Assembly (NCBI GenBank): GCA_009780675.1
Contig: WQZP01000011.1
Coordinates: 1 to 64,000, forward strand
Length of the DNA stretch: 64,000 nucleotides
Direction: 5' to 3'
Origin: Spirochaetaceae bacterium
GTDB taxonomy: Bacteria > Spirochaetota > Spirochaetia > CADAEX01
The notes under the pieces are model-generated. The model was not told where the DNA came from. It made no database searches and saw nothing but the letters and a program-made list of their open reading frames with translations. Shown here in pieces: positions 26,768 through 36,700 of this stretch (position 1 is the first letter of the stretch; every line of letters starts with the position of its first letter). Position numbers and translations under genes: made by a program.

Positions 26768-28654
26768 ATGGAGAAATGGATGCTTGATCGTAAAGTTATA
26801 ATTATATCTGTAACAGCGCTTGTGTTATGTATTCTTGGTGGTGTTATTTTTTTTGGCTTTGGAGGAAGTAATGCAGCAAGAGAGATGCGCAGGGGTGAAG
26901 TTGTCTCTGAATCAGAGCAAATTAGATTAAATACAATACGGCTTGCAAGAGAATATTATGAAAAAGGTGAATATCAGAGAGCTCTTGACCTCTTGGATAA
27001 TATTTTAATCAGAAATCCTGATGATAAGCAGGCAAGAGATGTAAAAGATGCTGTTATAGCTGGCAGGAACAGGCAAGCTGCAGAAGAGCGGGAAAGAGGT
27101 CTGGCGTTTCAGGGGGATCTTAGAAGGAGCATTGATGACCTTGAAACAGCTCTGGACCGTAGAACAGCAATGCCTGCAATTCAACAACCTGCTGCACATC
27201 AAACAATCCAGCCAACAACTCAACCCGCTGCTACTGAAAGAGGAGGGTTATCAGAAGCTGAAAGAGCGAGACAGAGAGAAGTTGCTAATCTTATAAGCCA
27301 GGGGATTGAAAAAATGAATGCTGGCCAGCATGCAGCTGCACGAAGAGATTTTGATTCTGCATTAAGGCTTGATGAAAATTCCGCAGAAGCATGGGCGCGC
27401 AAAGCAGAGTCATTTCTTAATGAAAACACCTCACCAGAGAATTTAAGAGAAGCTGCTGCAAGCGCAAGAATAGCTATAGAAAAAGATCCCAATAATTGGC
27501 TTCCATACTATATACTTGGACAGGTTTTTAATGAAACAAGAGATTTCGCAAGCGCGATAGAAGAGCTTAAAAGAGCAGCCAGGCTTAATCCGCAAAATTA
27601 TTCGATCCAGTATGACCTTGGCAGAGCTCAATTTGCTGCAAGGCAGTTTCCAGATGCGAGAAATTCATTTGAGAGCGCTATTCGTCTTAACAGAAATTTT
27701 CCTAATGGGCATTTCAGGCTTGCCAGAACATTTCAGAATCTTGGAGATCAAAACAGGGCTCTTGCTGCTTATCGCGAAGCAGTCAGATTGGATAGCAATT
27801 TTCACCTTGCTCATTTTGAGATAGGAAATATTTTACTGGATAGAAATGATTATAATGGAGCGTATCAGGCTTATCTTAGGGCGTATAACTTAAATCCACA
27901 GCAGCCTGCATACGCAATACAACTTGGCACAGTTCTTTCGTGGCTTGACAGAAACAGAGAGGCAGAAGAATTATATCTTAAAGCTCTTGCATTACGTCCG
28001 GATTCTGCTATTTTAAATAATAATCTGGCTATTCTTAAAATCAATAATAGAGAGTTTTCCGAAGCTGTTAATTTTGCGCGCAGAGCTGTAAGTCTTGAGC
28101 CAAGAAATGCAGTGTTCCATTTTACGCTTGGACAGGCTGCAGAAGGGGTGGGAGATCAAAATACTGCAATACGAGCTTATAGAGATGCAATAAGTATTGA
28201 TTCAAGGTATCAGCCTCCATATATAAACCTTGGGCGAATATTCGATGAGAATAATATGCATGATCAGGCTCTTGCCTTGCTTTTAACAGCTTATGAGCTT
28301 GATGGAAGTGGTTTTGCTGTTAACAATAATCTTGGTATAGTATACCTGCATAAAGGGCTTTTTAATGACAGTATAAGGCACTTGACTGCTGCAATAAGAA
28401 TTCTTTCAAATTCATCTTCTGCAAGATTTAACCTTGGGATTGCTTATATAGAAACAGGTAATGATGAGCTTGCAATAAGAACCTTTACTGAACTTATCAG
28501 AATAGATCCAAATTACTTTGATGCTTACTATAGACTCGGCCACCTTCACATAAAAAGAGGAGAGCAAAGGCAAGCAGAAGAAATATTCCGCACCCTACTT
28601 GAAAGAAACCCAAACTATGAAAGAAGAAGCGAAATACTGAATCTTATTGGGTAA
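26768..28654 (+). CDS. large membrane-anchored TPR protein
   Basis: A 628-residue protein with one N-terminal membrane helix (VIIISVTALVLCILGGVIFFGFGG) and at least twelve tetratricopeptide repeats in two blocks. One TPR unit (SEQIRLNTIRLAREYYEKGEYQRALDLLDNIL) is separated by a coiled coil and a Gln/Pro/Thr-rich linker (about 145-165) from a long array (175-620) of units such as WLPYYILGQVFNETRDFASAIEELKRAARLNP. It belongs to the TPR scaffold class that assembles envelope complexes. Topology suggests that the repeats are extracytoplasmic. It follows the secreted TPR gene closely, so the pair may act as one complex. No enzymatic domain is visible. Confidence 0.85.
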   Translation: MEKWMLDRKVIIISVTALVLCILGGVIFFGFGGSNAAREMRRGEVVSESEQIRLNTIRLAREYYEKGEYQRALDLLDNILIRNPDDKQARDVKDAVIAGRNRQAAEERERGLAFQGDLRRSIDDLETALDRRTAMPAIQQPAAHQTIQPTTQPAATERGGLSEAERARQREVANLISQGIEKMNAGQHAAARRDFDSALRLDENSAEAWARKAESFLNENTSPENLREAAASARIAIEKDPNNWLPYYILGQVFNETRDFASAIEELKRAARLNPQNYSIQYDLGRAQFAARQFPDARNSFESAIRLNRNFPNGHFRLARTFQNLGDQNRALAAYREAVRLDSNFHLAHFEIGNILLDRNDYNGAYQAYLRAYNLNPQQPAYAIQLGTVLSWLDRNREAEELYLKALALRPDSAILNNNLAILKINNREFSEAVNFARRAVSLEPRNAVFHFTLGQAAEGVGDQNTAIRAYRDAISIDSRYQPPYINLGRIFDENNMHDQALALLLTAYELDGSGFAVNNNLGIVYLHKGLFNDSIRHLTAAIRILSNSSSARFNLGIAYIETGNDELAIRTFTELIRIDPNYFDAYYRLGHLHIKRGEQRQAEEIFRTLLERNPNYERRSEILNLIG

Positions 28655-28851
28655 CTGAAGCCATATTTCGTAATTTTAAGAATAAATTCATCTTATTTTT
28701 GCGGGATAATATGCTATTTGTGAAAAAAAACGCCTAAAATTCAGGAGATCTGACAAATGCTAAAAAAACCTTGACAAATTTCCATTTTCTAATATCATTC
28801 TTTATATATACAAATGGATTGTTTTCAAAAATGTACTTCAGGAGGTATACT

Positions 28852-29943
28852 TTGTTCTTACACGATGGCCCGCAGGAAAATGAATTTGGATTTTCATTGG
28901 CAAAAGAAGACTTGCGCAATGCAAGTAAAGGCACTTTGCCTTCAAAAACAATGACTTTTGGAAATACAAAAAAGCTTATTATTCTGATTTTAGCGCTTTT
29001 TGTACTTATTAACAGCGGGTTATATGCCCGGGATGTGTTTCCAAATACAGATTTTTGGTCACTTGATTTTGGGATTGGAGTTAGTGACATCCTTGTAGAA
29101 GGGAGTTCTTTCCAGGTTATTTTTGACCCAAAACTTAGTCTTACACACGCATTAATGATTGGAGCCAGATTTGGCGCGAATTATAGCATTGAGGAAGATA
29201 ACCGTAATATATTAACTTTTGAGAGCCAAGCCTATTTACGCTGGAATTTTCTCCGTATTGGCAGACCACATAACACGACTAATGTTTTTATTCAGGGTGG
29301 TATTGGGCTTCTTGCAGCATATAGGGGGAACCATGAGAACACTTCGCCATTTGGTGATGTAACAATGACCCGCGGTTCTATATTGTTGGATGCAGTGCTG
29401 GGAGTGACTATACCGTTATCTGAGAGGTGGCATATAGAGCCTCAGATTCGCGGTGGATATCCACATATTGCAGGTGTTCTTTTAACAGCCGGGTATAAAT
29501 TCCGGTTACCAAGGACAGTGTGTCGAGAGCTTGACCCCAGTGAAATTGTTAGGATAATAAAAATTGCTGCAATTGAATTCATCCTGTTTGGACCAGATAT
29601 AGGCAGATATAATGTAGGCATTGACCGTGACGCTCAACAGCTTAATGAGCTGGTTTTAAATTATGTGGCGCAGACTCTTAACGATAATCCTGATTATAGG
29701 GTCAGGATAGAAGGGCACGCAAACCCATATACCATAAATGTCAGCGAAGCTGAAGATCTTATGGCCCTTAGTTCAATGAGGTCAGATACAATAGCAGAAC
29801 AGCTTAGAATAAGAGGCGTAAGAGATGAGCAAATGGTAATCGTTGCTTTTGGGGGCACAAGGAATGCGACCAGCGAATGGGATGTCAGGAACAGGAACCG
29901 CAGGGTTGAATTAATGATCATCCAGGTAGATACCAACTTATAA
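28852..29943 (+). CDS. outer-membrane beta-barrel protein with OmpA-like C-terminal domain
   Basis: A 363-residue envelope protein. The best start is TTG 28852, seven bases after AGGAGG (28840-28845); it gives 33 residues ahead of a standard signal helix (KKLIILILALFVLINSGLYA). ATG 28951 would start right at that helix but has no ribosome binding site. The mature N-terminal half has beta-strand pairs (FGIGVSDILVEGSSFQVIFDPKLSLTHALMIGARFG, split by turns) and the C-terminal 140 residues form an OmpA-like domain (YRVRIEGHANPYTINVSEAEDLMALSSMRSDTIAEQLRIRG, NRNRRVELMI). OmpA-like domains bind peptidoglycan. It is followed by an OmpA-domain lipoprotein 17 bases on. Confidence 0.8.
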   Translation: MFLHDGPQENEFGFSLAKEDLRNASKGTLPSKTMTFGNTKKLIILILALFVLINSGLYARDVFPNTDFWSLDFGIGVSDILVEGSSFQVIFDPKLSLTHALMIGARFGANYSIEEDNRNILTFESQAYLRWNFLRIGRPHNTTNVFIQGGIGLLAAYRGNHENTSPFGDVTMTRGSILLDAVLGVTIPLSERWHIEPQIRGGYPHIAGVLLTAGYKFRLPRTVCRELDPSEIVRIIKIAAIEFILFGPDIGRYNVGIDRDAQQLNELVLNYVAQTLNDNPDYRVRIEGHANPYTINVSEAEDLMALSSMRSDTIAEQLRIRGVRDEQMVIVAFGGTRNATSEWDVRNRNRRVELMIIQVDTNL

Positions 29944-29960
29944 TTGAGGGAACAATAATT

Positions 29961-30797
29961 ATGAAAAAAATAAATAAAAAACTTATTTTAGGTTTGATAA
30001 TAGTATTTGTTTGTATTTCTTTTACTACTTGCGAAATGGAAAACCCAATTATGGAAAAATGGTGGGTAGAGAAAGAGCTGGGCCTTGGAACGCAGGGGGA
30101 GACAGAGTGTGAGGAAGAGGGTGATAATGAATGCATTTATTCTGACCCTCAGATAAGAATTCGTACCATTCAAGTCGTTACATTTGCGGGAAATCAAATT
30201 AAATACAATAGGCTTAATGCTGCTGATGATAAAGGGGACGACTACGACCCAAACCTAACTCCCCCAGGCCCGGGACTAGGTTCTTGGTTGACTGTAGCAG
30301 ACCAGAAAGTTAATAATGCAGCTTTATTTTATGTGGCACGAACCCTGTTTCTTAATCCTGATTTTAGGGTTTTGTTACAGGGACATGCTAATCCAACAGG
30401 CGTAGTTAATGAAGACGAATCTCTAAGGATTATTAGTGAAGGAAGGGCCAGAAGCGCAGAAGATTATCTTGTAAGAGCATATGCCCTTATTATAAATGGC
30501 CTTCCCACGGATTGGCATGATCCACATTTTCCAGCCCTTTGGCTGCCTGGTGCGGACTGGGACGGGCCCGGAGGCATATATGGAGGTCACTGGGAAGGCA
30601 CACTTAATGCGCAAGGTCAACGTGTTCTTGATCTTATGGATGAAGCCAGAGCTCTATTAGAACCGCGAATGATTACCGAGGGATATGGCGGTGATATGGC
30701 TTTTATACTACCCGGTGGTAATGGTGGTGTACAGGGTGATTATCCGTTATATAACCGCAGGGTTAATTTAGTGGTTTATACCATTATTTATAATTAG
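29961..30797 (+). CDS. OmpA-domain lipoprotein
   Basis: A 278-residue lipoprotein: signal MKKINKKLILGLIIVFVCIS, then lipobox FTTC (Cys24). After an acidic linker with EEEGDNE comes an OmpA-like domain (RTLFLNPDFRVLLQGHANPTG, SEGRARSAEDYLVRAYAL, YNRRVNLVVYTI). It differs from usual members by a 70-residue insert rich in Trp, Gly, Pro and Asp (LPTDWHDPHFPALWLPGADWDGPGG) between the second helix and the last strands. It shares the HANP motif with the preceding protein, so the two are probably paralogous in this domain and joint peptidoglycan anchors. The gap to the next gene is 31 bases. Confidence 0.8.
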   Translation: MKKINKKLILGLIIVFVCISFTTCEMENPIMEKWWVEKELGLGTQGETECEEEGDNECIYSDPQIRIRTIQVVTFAGNQIKYNRLNAADDKGDDYDPNLTPPGPGLGSWLTVADQKVNNAALFYVARTLFLNPDFRVLLQGHANPTGVVNEDESLRIISEGRARSAEDYLVRAYALIINGLPTDWHDPHFPALWLPGADWDGPGGIYGGHWEGTLNAQGQRVLDLMDEARALLEPRMITEGYGGDMAFILPGGNGGVQGDYPLYNRRVNLVVYTIIYN

Positions 30798-30828
30798 CGC
30801 CAATTGAAATAATAATCAGGAGAAACAA

Positions 30829-31863
30829 ATGAAAAAATTTATATATTTACTTATTCCCATTCTGGCGATTTTTACCCTCATTGCCTGCAACACCATTGAT
30901 CGTATAATAGGAGGGGGTAGTGGTTCTGCGAACAGAATAGTTATCTATACTTCTATGTATGATAATGTAGTTGTAGCTGTGCAGAGAGCTTTAAAAGAAG
31001 AATTTCCAAACTATGATATAGAGTTTGTTACCGGCGGGACTGGTCGTCTTCAACACCGGATTGCCACTGAACGAGCTGCTGGCAGACTTGGCGCTGACAT
31101 AATAATGTTGGCAGAGCCTGCATATTCCCTGGAATTGAAACAGAGGGGAATGCTTCATTCCTTTAGATCCAGAGAAGCTGCTAACCTTGCTTTTGAGCAT
31201 GATCCGGACGGCTACTGGTATCCAGTGCGGGTAAATAATATGGTATTGGCATTTAATCCAGCAAGAAACGCCAGAAATGCTGTCCCTAATTCTTTTCATG
31301 ACTTTGCAAATGATGCAAGAGTCAGGGGAGCAATTTCCATGAGAAATCCCAATGTGTCAGGGACAACTTTGTCAACACTTACTGCGTTAAGGGATAAGTA
31401 TGGCTTTGAGTATTTTGATGCTCTTGGCAGGCAGAATGTGCAGATCGAATATGGTGATATTGAGGCATTGAGAAAACTGGAAACTGGTGAATACGCAGTT
31501 ATTATGATACTGGAAGAATCTATTTTGCAAAGAAAGGAACAGGCAAGAGCAAATCTGGAGGTGATTTATCCTACAGATGGTACTGTTATGATCCCATCGA
31601 CCATTATGATCGTTAACAACCGCTGGAGCGCCAACGGGAATGCTCGCGCAGCAGAAACGATTGTTGATTGGTTTCTTAGTACAGAGGGGCAAAATGTTAT
31701 TGTAGATGGCTGGATGCATTCGGTCAGGAGAGATTTTTTCAGAATTCCTTTTGGCTCTAAACCCACTGCAGAAATTCGCGCTAACAGTATACCAGTGAAC
31801 TGGGAAAATAATTTACGCCATAGAGAGCAGATACTGAGCAGATTTGAAGAGCGAAGGCGATAG
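30829..31863 (+). CDS. ABC transporter substrate-binding lipoprotein (iron-type family)
   Basis: A 344-residue periplasmic binding protein: signal ending FTLIAC (Cys20), then RIVIYTSMYDNVVVAVQRALKEEFP, GGTGRLQHRIATERAAGRLGADIIMLAEP, the family signatures of Fe(III)- and 2-aminoethylphosphonate-type binding proteins (FutA/FbpA-like). GTVMIPSTIMIVNNRWSANGNAR and AAETIVDWFLSTEGQNVIVD complete it. No permease or ATPase gene is adjacent, so the transporter partner is elsewhere or the protein is an orphan receptor. Ligand iron is a family guess. The gene is followed by a strong terminator shared with mutL. Confidence 0.85.
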   Translation: MKKFIYLLIPILAIFTLIACNTIDRIIGGGSGSANRIVIYTSMYDNVVVAVQRALKEEFPNYDIEFVTGGTGRLQHRIATERAAGRLGADIIMLAEPAYSLELKQRGMLHSFRSREAANLAFEHDPDGYWYPVRVNNMVLAFNPARNARNAVPNSFHDFANDARVRGAISMRNPNVSGTTLSTLTALRDKYGFEYFDALGRQNVQIEYGDIEALRKLETGEYAVIMILEESILQRKEQARANLEVIYPTDGTVMIPSTIMIVNNRWSANGNARAAETIVDWFLSTEGQNVIVDGWMHSVRRDFFRIPFGSKPTAEIRANSIPVNWENNLRHREQILSRFEERRR

Positions 31864-31904
31864 GCGAAGCCTTTCCCGAAACAAGTACGGGACCTTCCCG
31901 AAGA

Positions 31905-31946
31905 TTCCGGATTGCTTTGCATTGCAGGCAATCCGGAAATTTTCTT
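31905..31946. terminator. hairpin terminator between the binding-protein gene and mutL
   Basis: TTCCGGATTGC (31905-31915) pairs perfectly with GCAATCCGGAA (31928-31938) around a 12-base loop and is followed by ATTTTCTT. It lies between two convergent genes and should stop the plus-strand transcript. Confidence 0.85.
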
Positions 31947-33717
31947 ATAAGATCCTGTTTATTTGTTCGAGAAGTTCACTTTTCATTATCCTTTTCCAAA
32001 TAGGCCTTCCATGAGGGCAGTAAGGTGATTTTAAACTGAATGCAGTTTCTATGATTGCTTTTGCTTCCATATCAGAAAGTATCTCTCCCCCTTTTATTGC
32101 TTTTTTGCATGCTGCTGTTGAAAAAAGTTTTTTTTGAACTTCATCAATATTACCTGGAGATTCAGATATAACAGCAATTATATCATTTTTTATATTACTT
32201 AAAATATCAGGTAAAGAATCTATAAAATAATTTCCTGTATCATCCTGTTCAATAATGATTCCAGTATTTTTATAGTCATCGATTACTTTGGGAGTAAGGG
32301 TCATGTTTTCCGGCAAATAAAGGGGAACCAGAAGTTTTTGCACTTCTGGTTTTTTACTTATAAGAGATTCATATATTGATTTTTCATGCGCTGCATGCTG
32401 GTCAATTACATAAAGAGAATCGTTTTTTTCGCAGAGAAGAAAAATATTAAAAAGCTGTCCAAGATATTTTACTGTTTCTGCCTCTTCCTGGGGAGAAAGA
32501 AAAGTGTCTGAAGGATTTAATGTTGTTGATCCTGCAGGAATACTCCTTTCTATCTCAGGCAGTACACCCTTTAAGGGTTTATCGGATCTATATATTGTAT
32601 ATGACTTATCATAAACCATATTTGTGAAATCCTGCTGTTCTGGTTTTGCAAAGCTGCGGCTAACGTTGTTGCCGGGAATATTGTTTGGAAAAAAAGTTTC
32701 GGATTTTATATTTGCTGCTGGAGAATTATTTCTAATTGTTTTTTTAAGTGTATCGGTTATAGAGTGGTGTATTTGCTGGATATTTTTTATCTTTGCTTCT
32801 TTTTTTGCAGGGTGTATGTTAAAATCAACAAGCGCAGGGTCATTTTTTATAAAAATAAATGCCAATGGAAAATGCCCACCAGGCATAAATTCCGAATACC
32901 CATATATAACTGCTTGAATCAATGAGTAATCGTGGATCCTTCTTCCATTAAGATAAATATGGATATATTTCCTGTCATTGCGATAAATTGCAGGATCTGC
33001 AGCTACCCCTTTTATAGTATATTTACCATAATCTGTTTCTTCTGTCTCATATAAGAAAACCTTATCTCTAAAAGCAGAATTGTAACATTCAAATATTCTT
33101 TCCCTTAATGTAGTAACGCCTAACATTTGTACAAGAACACCATCTATATAAAGTTTAAAGGTTATGTCTGGTTTTGCTGCAGCTTTTTCAAAAAATATAT
33201 TTTTACAAAGATTTGTCTCTGCAGAAGGGTTTTTTAAAAATTGCTTTCTTGCAGGTATTGCGTAAAAAAGGTCTTTTACAGAAATAGTTGTCCCTTTTCT
33301 CGATGCAGATGTTGCGATAGTTACTTCCCCGCTGCTGTCTGTTTTTAGCATATTGCCCATAGAGCTGTTATTTTGCGCTGTAGTGATTTCAAGTCTCGAA
33401 GAAGCTGCAATACTTGAAAGAGCTTCGCCCCTGAACCCAAGAGTATGTATATTAAATAGATCTTCAACAGTTTCAATTTTTGAAGTGGCGTGCTGCATTA
33501 CAGAAAGTTTTAAGTCTTCTTCATCCATTCCTGCGCCATTATCTATTATTCGTATCTCTTTCATCCCCGCAGATTCAATATGTACAGATATTTCGCTGCT
33601 TCCTGCATCTATGGAGTTATCCAAAAGCTCTCTTAAAACAGATGCAGGTCTGTCTATAACTTCTCCTGCTGCTATTTTTAGAGCTACATATTTTTCAAGT
33701 ATTTTTATGCTTCCCAT
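31945..33717 (-). CDS. mutL: DNA mismatch repair protein MutL
   Basis: A 590-residue MutL. The GHKL ATPase has GEVIDRPASVLRELLDNSIDAG (in two parts), DNGAGMDEEDL and HTLGFRGEALSSIAASS. The C-terminal domain keeps the endonuclease motif DQHAAHEKSIYE (the DQHAx2Ex4E pattern), ACKKAIKGGE and CPHGRPIWKR, so it should nick DNA, unlike E. coli MutL. It is recruited by MutS after mismatch recognition. It lies 66 bases after the 1608-residue envelope gene on the same strand and may be cotranscribed. No mutS is in view. Confidence 0.97.
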   Translation of the reverse strand: MGSIKILEKYVALKIAAGEVIDRPASVLRELLDNSIDAGSSEISVHIESAGMKEIRIIDNGAGMDEEDLKLSVMQHATSKIETVEDLFNIHTLGFRGEALSSIAASSRLEITTAQNNSSMGNMLKTDSSGEVTIATSASRKGTTISVKDLFYAIPARKQFLKNPSAETNLCKNIFFEKAAAKPDITFKLYIDGVLVQMLGVTTLRERIFECYNSAFRDKVFLYETEETDYGKYTIKGVAADPAIYRNDRKYIHIYLNGRRIHDYSLIQAVIYGYSEFMPGGHFPLAFIFIKNDPALVDFNIHPAKKEAKIKNIQQIHHSITDTLKKTIRNNSPAANIKSETFFPNNIPGNNVSRSFAKPEQQDFTNMVYDKSYTIYRSDKPLKGVLPEIERSIPAGSTTLNPSDTFLSPQEEAETVKYLGQLFNIFLLCEKNDSLYVIDQHAAHEKSIYESLISKKPEVQKLLVPLYLPENMTLTPKVIDDYKNTGIIIEQDDTGNYFIDSLPDILSNIKNDIIAVISESPGNIDEVQKKLFSTAACKKAIKGGEILSDMEAKAIIETAFSLKSPYCPHGRPIWKRIMKSELLEQINRIL

Positions 33718-33783
33718 ATCTTGTCCCAGTCCAGTCTTTCCGGCAAAAGCCAGAATCAGCTTATTATATAGTATTTATACAAG

Positions 33784-36700
33784 TTAGAACATTACTCTTC
33801 CGAAAATACCTGCCTGGAGCCCAAGCAGATAAACACTAGCACTATCATAAGAGTCATAGAGTTTGTGCCTTTCAAGTCCTATGGAAAGCAGTACCCGTAT
33901 ATTTCCTTTTGCCGGGAAAACAAGAGAAGACTCATGTGTTAACAAAAGAGACCAGGAGTTATGATCACTTAAACTGCTTTGAGGTTCTGTGCTGAATATG
34001 AGTGATTCAGTATGGACAAAATAGGGTGCAGGATCATTTTCTGTTGAAAGATGTCTTATTCTGATTTCATTTGTTGGTCGCGTTACCCACATAAAAGAAG
34101 CAGAGAGCGTATCGTAAAAATAAGTTCTGTTATCTGTGAACCTGTGAACATATCTGAATCTATTATCAATTACAAGCTCTGTTTCTCTGTGCCCTGCAAA
34201 ATAGAAGCTGTTTCTGATACCAAGTTCCCTGTCTTGAGGTACGGGTGTATCAACAGAGCTTGTGGTAAGTGAAATTCTTGTTATAAATTCATCTGTTCTG
34301 TAAAAAGAAAAGAGAGGGCTAAGTCCGGCAGTTCCAAACATATTTATTGCTCTTGTAACATATTCGCCCCTGATTCTGTATGTATTCATAAAAGTATCAT
34401 TTTCTTTTGAAAACTCTTTTAAGTAACGTACATTGAATTCAGAAGGTACAAAAAAATCTGCCATGGAAGGGGTTCTGCTTTTAAAAAACCTTACAAAAAC
34501 TTCCGGCGTATATCTGCTGCTTGAAAGATATTGACTTTCTTCCTGGAATTTTTTTTCAAAACTTTCAAGAAAAAATTCCGCAAAAGGGATAGCGGTATAA
34601 AAATAGGTTTGCCTTGAAAAGTCTTCAAACCATAATTGCGTATCATCCACAAAACTTGTACCGCTTATATTTCTATTTATATAGTCAAAAGATCTTGAAT
34701 ATCCAGGAGTAAGTCTCCAGCCTCCGAAAGATCTGTTGAAAAACGGAAACTGCAACTCTGCTCTTCCGCTGTTTCGCTGCCTTCTGTCGCGATCTTCTCC
34801 GGTTGATGTTGCTCCTGCATTTATAAACAGATCTACTCCAAAAGATTCGCGGGCAGCAGAAAAATTGCTTTCACTAAGTATTGTTCTATCGGGCCACGGG
34901 TCGCTGTCTACAGGCAGAATTAGTGAAAAAGAATTGACCCAGTTTGCAAGGTATGAGGAATCATGATGATCATAGTAGGTGGATGTTTTTATAAATGTAA
35001 GGTTGGTTCCCCCATGCATTTCTCTTCCTCTGTCTGATCTATATCTAAAATTCCACCTTTGCGATAAGTCACTATAAATTAAAATTGATTCTGCAGAAAC
35101 AGATGCAATTCCGCCTCTTTCTCCTATTCTTATTGCAAGTTCATCATACTTTGCAAAGGATAGAGTGTGTAGATCTCGTGATTCGCTATAGGAATCTGTA
35201 AATGTAATAAAATCAGTAAATAATGGGGACCTGTAAGTATGATCAATTGTGGAGTAGTTTTCACCTCCTGCCCATGAAAGGTCAATATTTGTTTCTAGGT
35301 TTGAATTAAAGATATCTGTTCTAAGAGTTGTTCTTGTTCTTGCGTTGCTTGCACTTGAATTATCATTAAGGTCAACGCTAAATTCTTCTGATGTGTACAT
35401 AACATATTCTCTTATGTATAAATTGCTGATTATATTTGTTTCTCCTATTGAAAGAAGAGGTCCTGGAAAGTTGTGTTCATAAGTAACAGCGATGCCTGCA
35501 GCTGTAGATACTTTGGGATCAGTAAGGTGTACTTCGTCAAGGTATAATATTCCTGCATTGGAATTAGAAGTTACTCGAAACATTGAAAGGCCAAGATTTG
35601 TTGAAGTTGTTGTTACTATGCCTCCCATGTCTACGCCCGCAAGATATATTCTTCTCCTTTCAATATCTATTTCAAATTTTTTCCATTCATAAAATGGTTC
35701 TGTTTGAAATTCAGCTGTTACCCCTCTGCTGTTAGTATCTGTAAAAGAGATTGTAAATGAAGCTGGATTAGGGCTTCCAAGGTGCGGTATTCTTATGTAC
35801 CCAGCAAGCTTTCTATACATCCCAAAGGGAACAGGGGTAGAAAACCCTGTAAGAGTATAACCTGTCCCATCCCAGCCAGATTCAAGTACTTTTTGGGTAG
35901 ATGGAATATCAGCATTTCTAAAAAATATATTTCTTACTTCTGGATATGCATCTACAAGCATTCTTGGAGGGCGACGTACAGATTGCCTTTCAAATATTTC
36001 TTGGGCATGAGCAGAGCCGCTGGCAGTTGCGCTAAAAGGGGAATCTTTTATGAAAAGTTCTCCAATAAGAATCCTTCCCGAAGATAGAGCGCCCGAGTCA
36101 TTTATATATATAAATCTTACAGCAGATGTTTGCGCAAGGCGTGTTCTTTCATCAACAGTAAAAATGTGATTTATTTTAAACCAGTTTCCATCTGCGGATA
36201 TAGCTGTGAGAGTGAGTCCTCCTTGAGCTAAAAGGGATTCGAGTTCTATTGTAACAACATTTCTGGGGTCTTCAAGATCAAGCACTCCATTCCCATCCAT
36301 ATCTTCTGATTCAAGTAATCCGTTCCCGCCTATGCGCATAACAGTTCCGTTAGCAATATCATTAAAAGCAAAACCTCTTGAATGGATAGATTCTTCTCTG
36401 TCAAGTATTCCGTCTCCATCAAGGTCTTCGCATATAGTTCCAATTTGTATAAAAAGCCTGCCGCCCATGACATTTTCAGCCTTTATTATAAATGAAATAC
36501 TCTCTGCGCCTGAAAGGTCTTGTCTGGGTGCAAATCTTCTTAAAGGTATCTGTGCACCTGCCCACCAGTTATTTGGTATTTCTTCCATATCCATAATAAG
36601 GACTTCTCCTACCACCCCATCGTTAGATGCCATTGCAGGGTATGGGCCTGGATGGTTCCCTGTTGTATAGCTGTGTATTTGGCCTGATGGAACACTCCAA

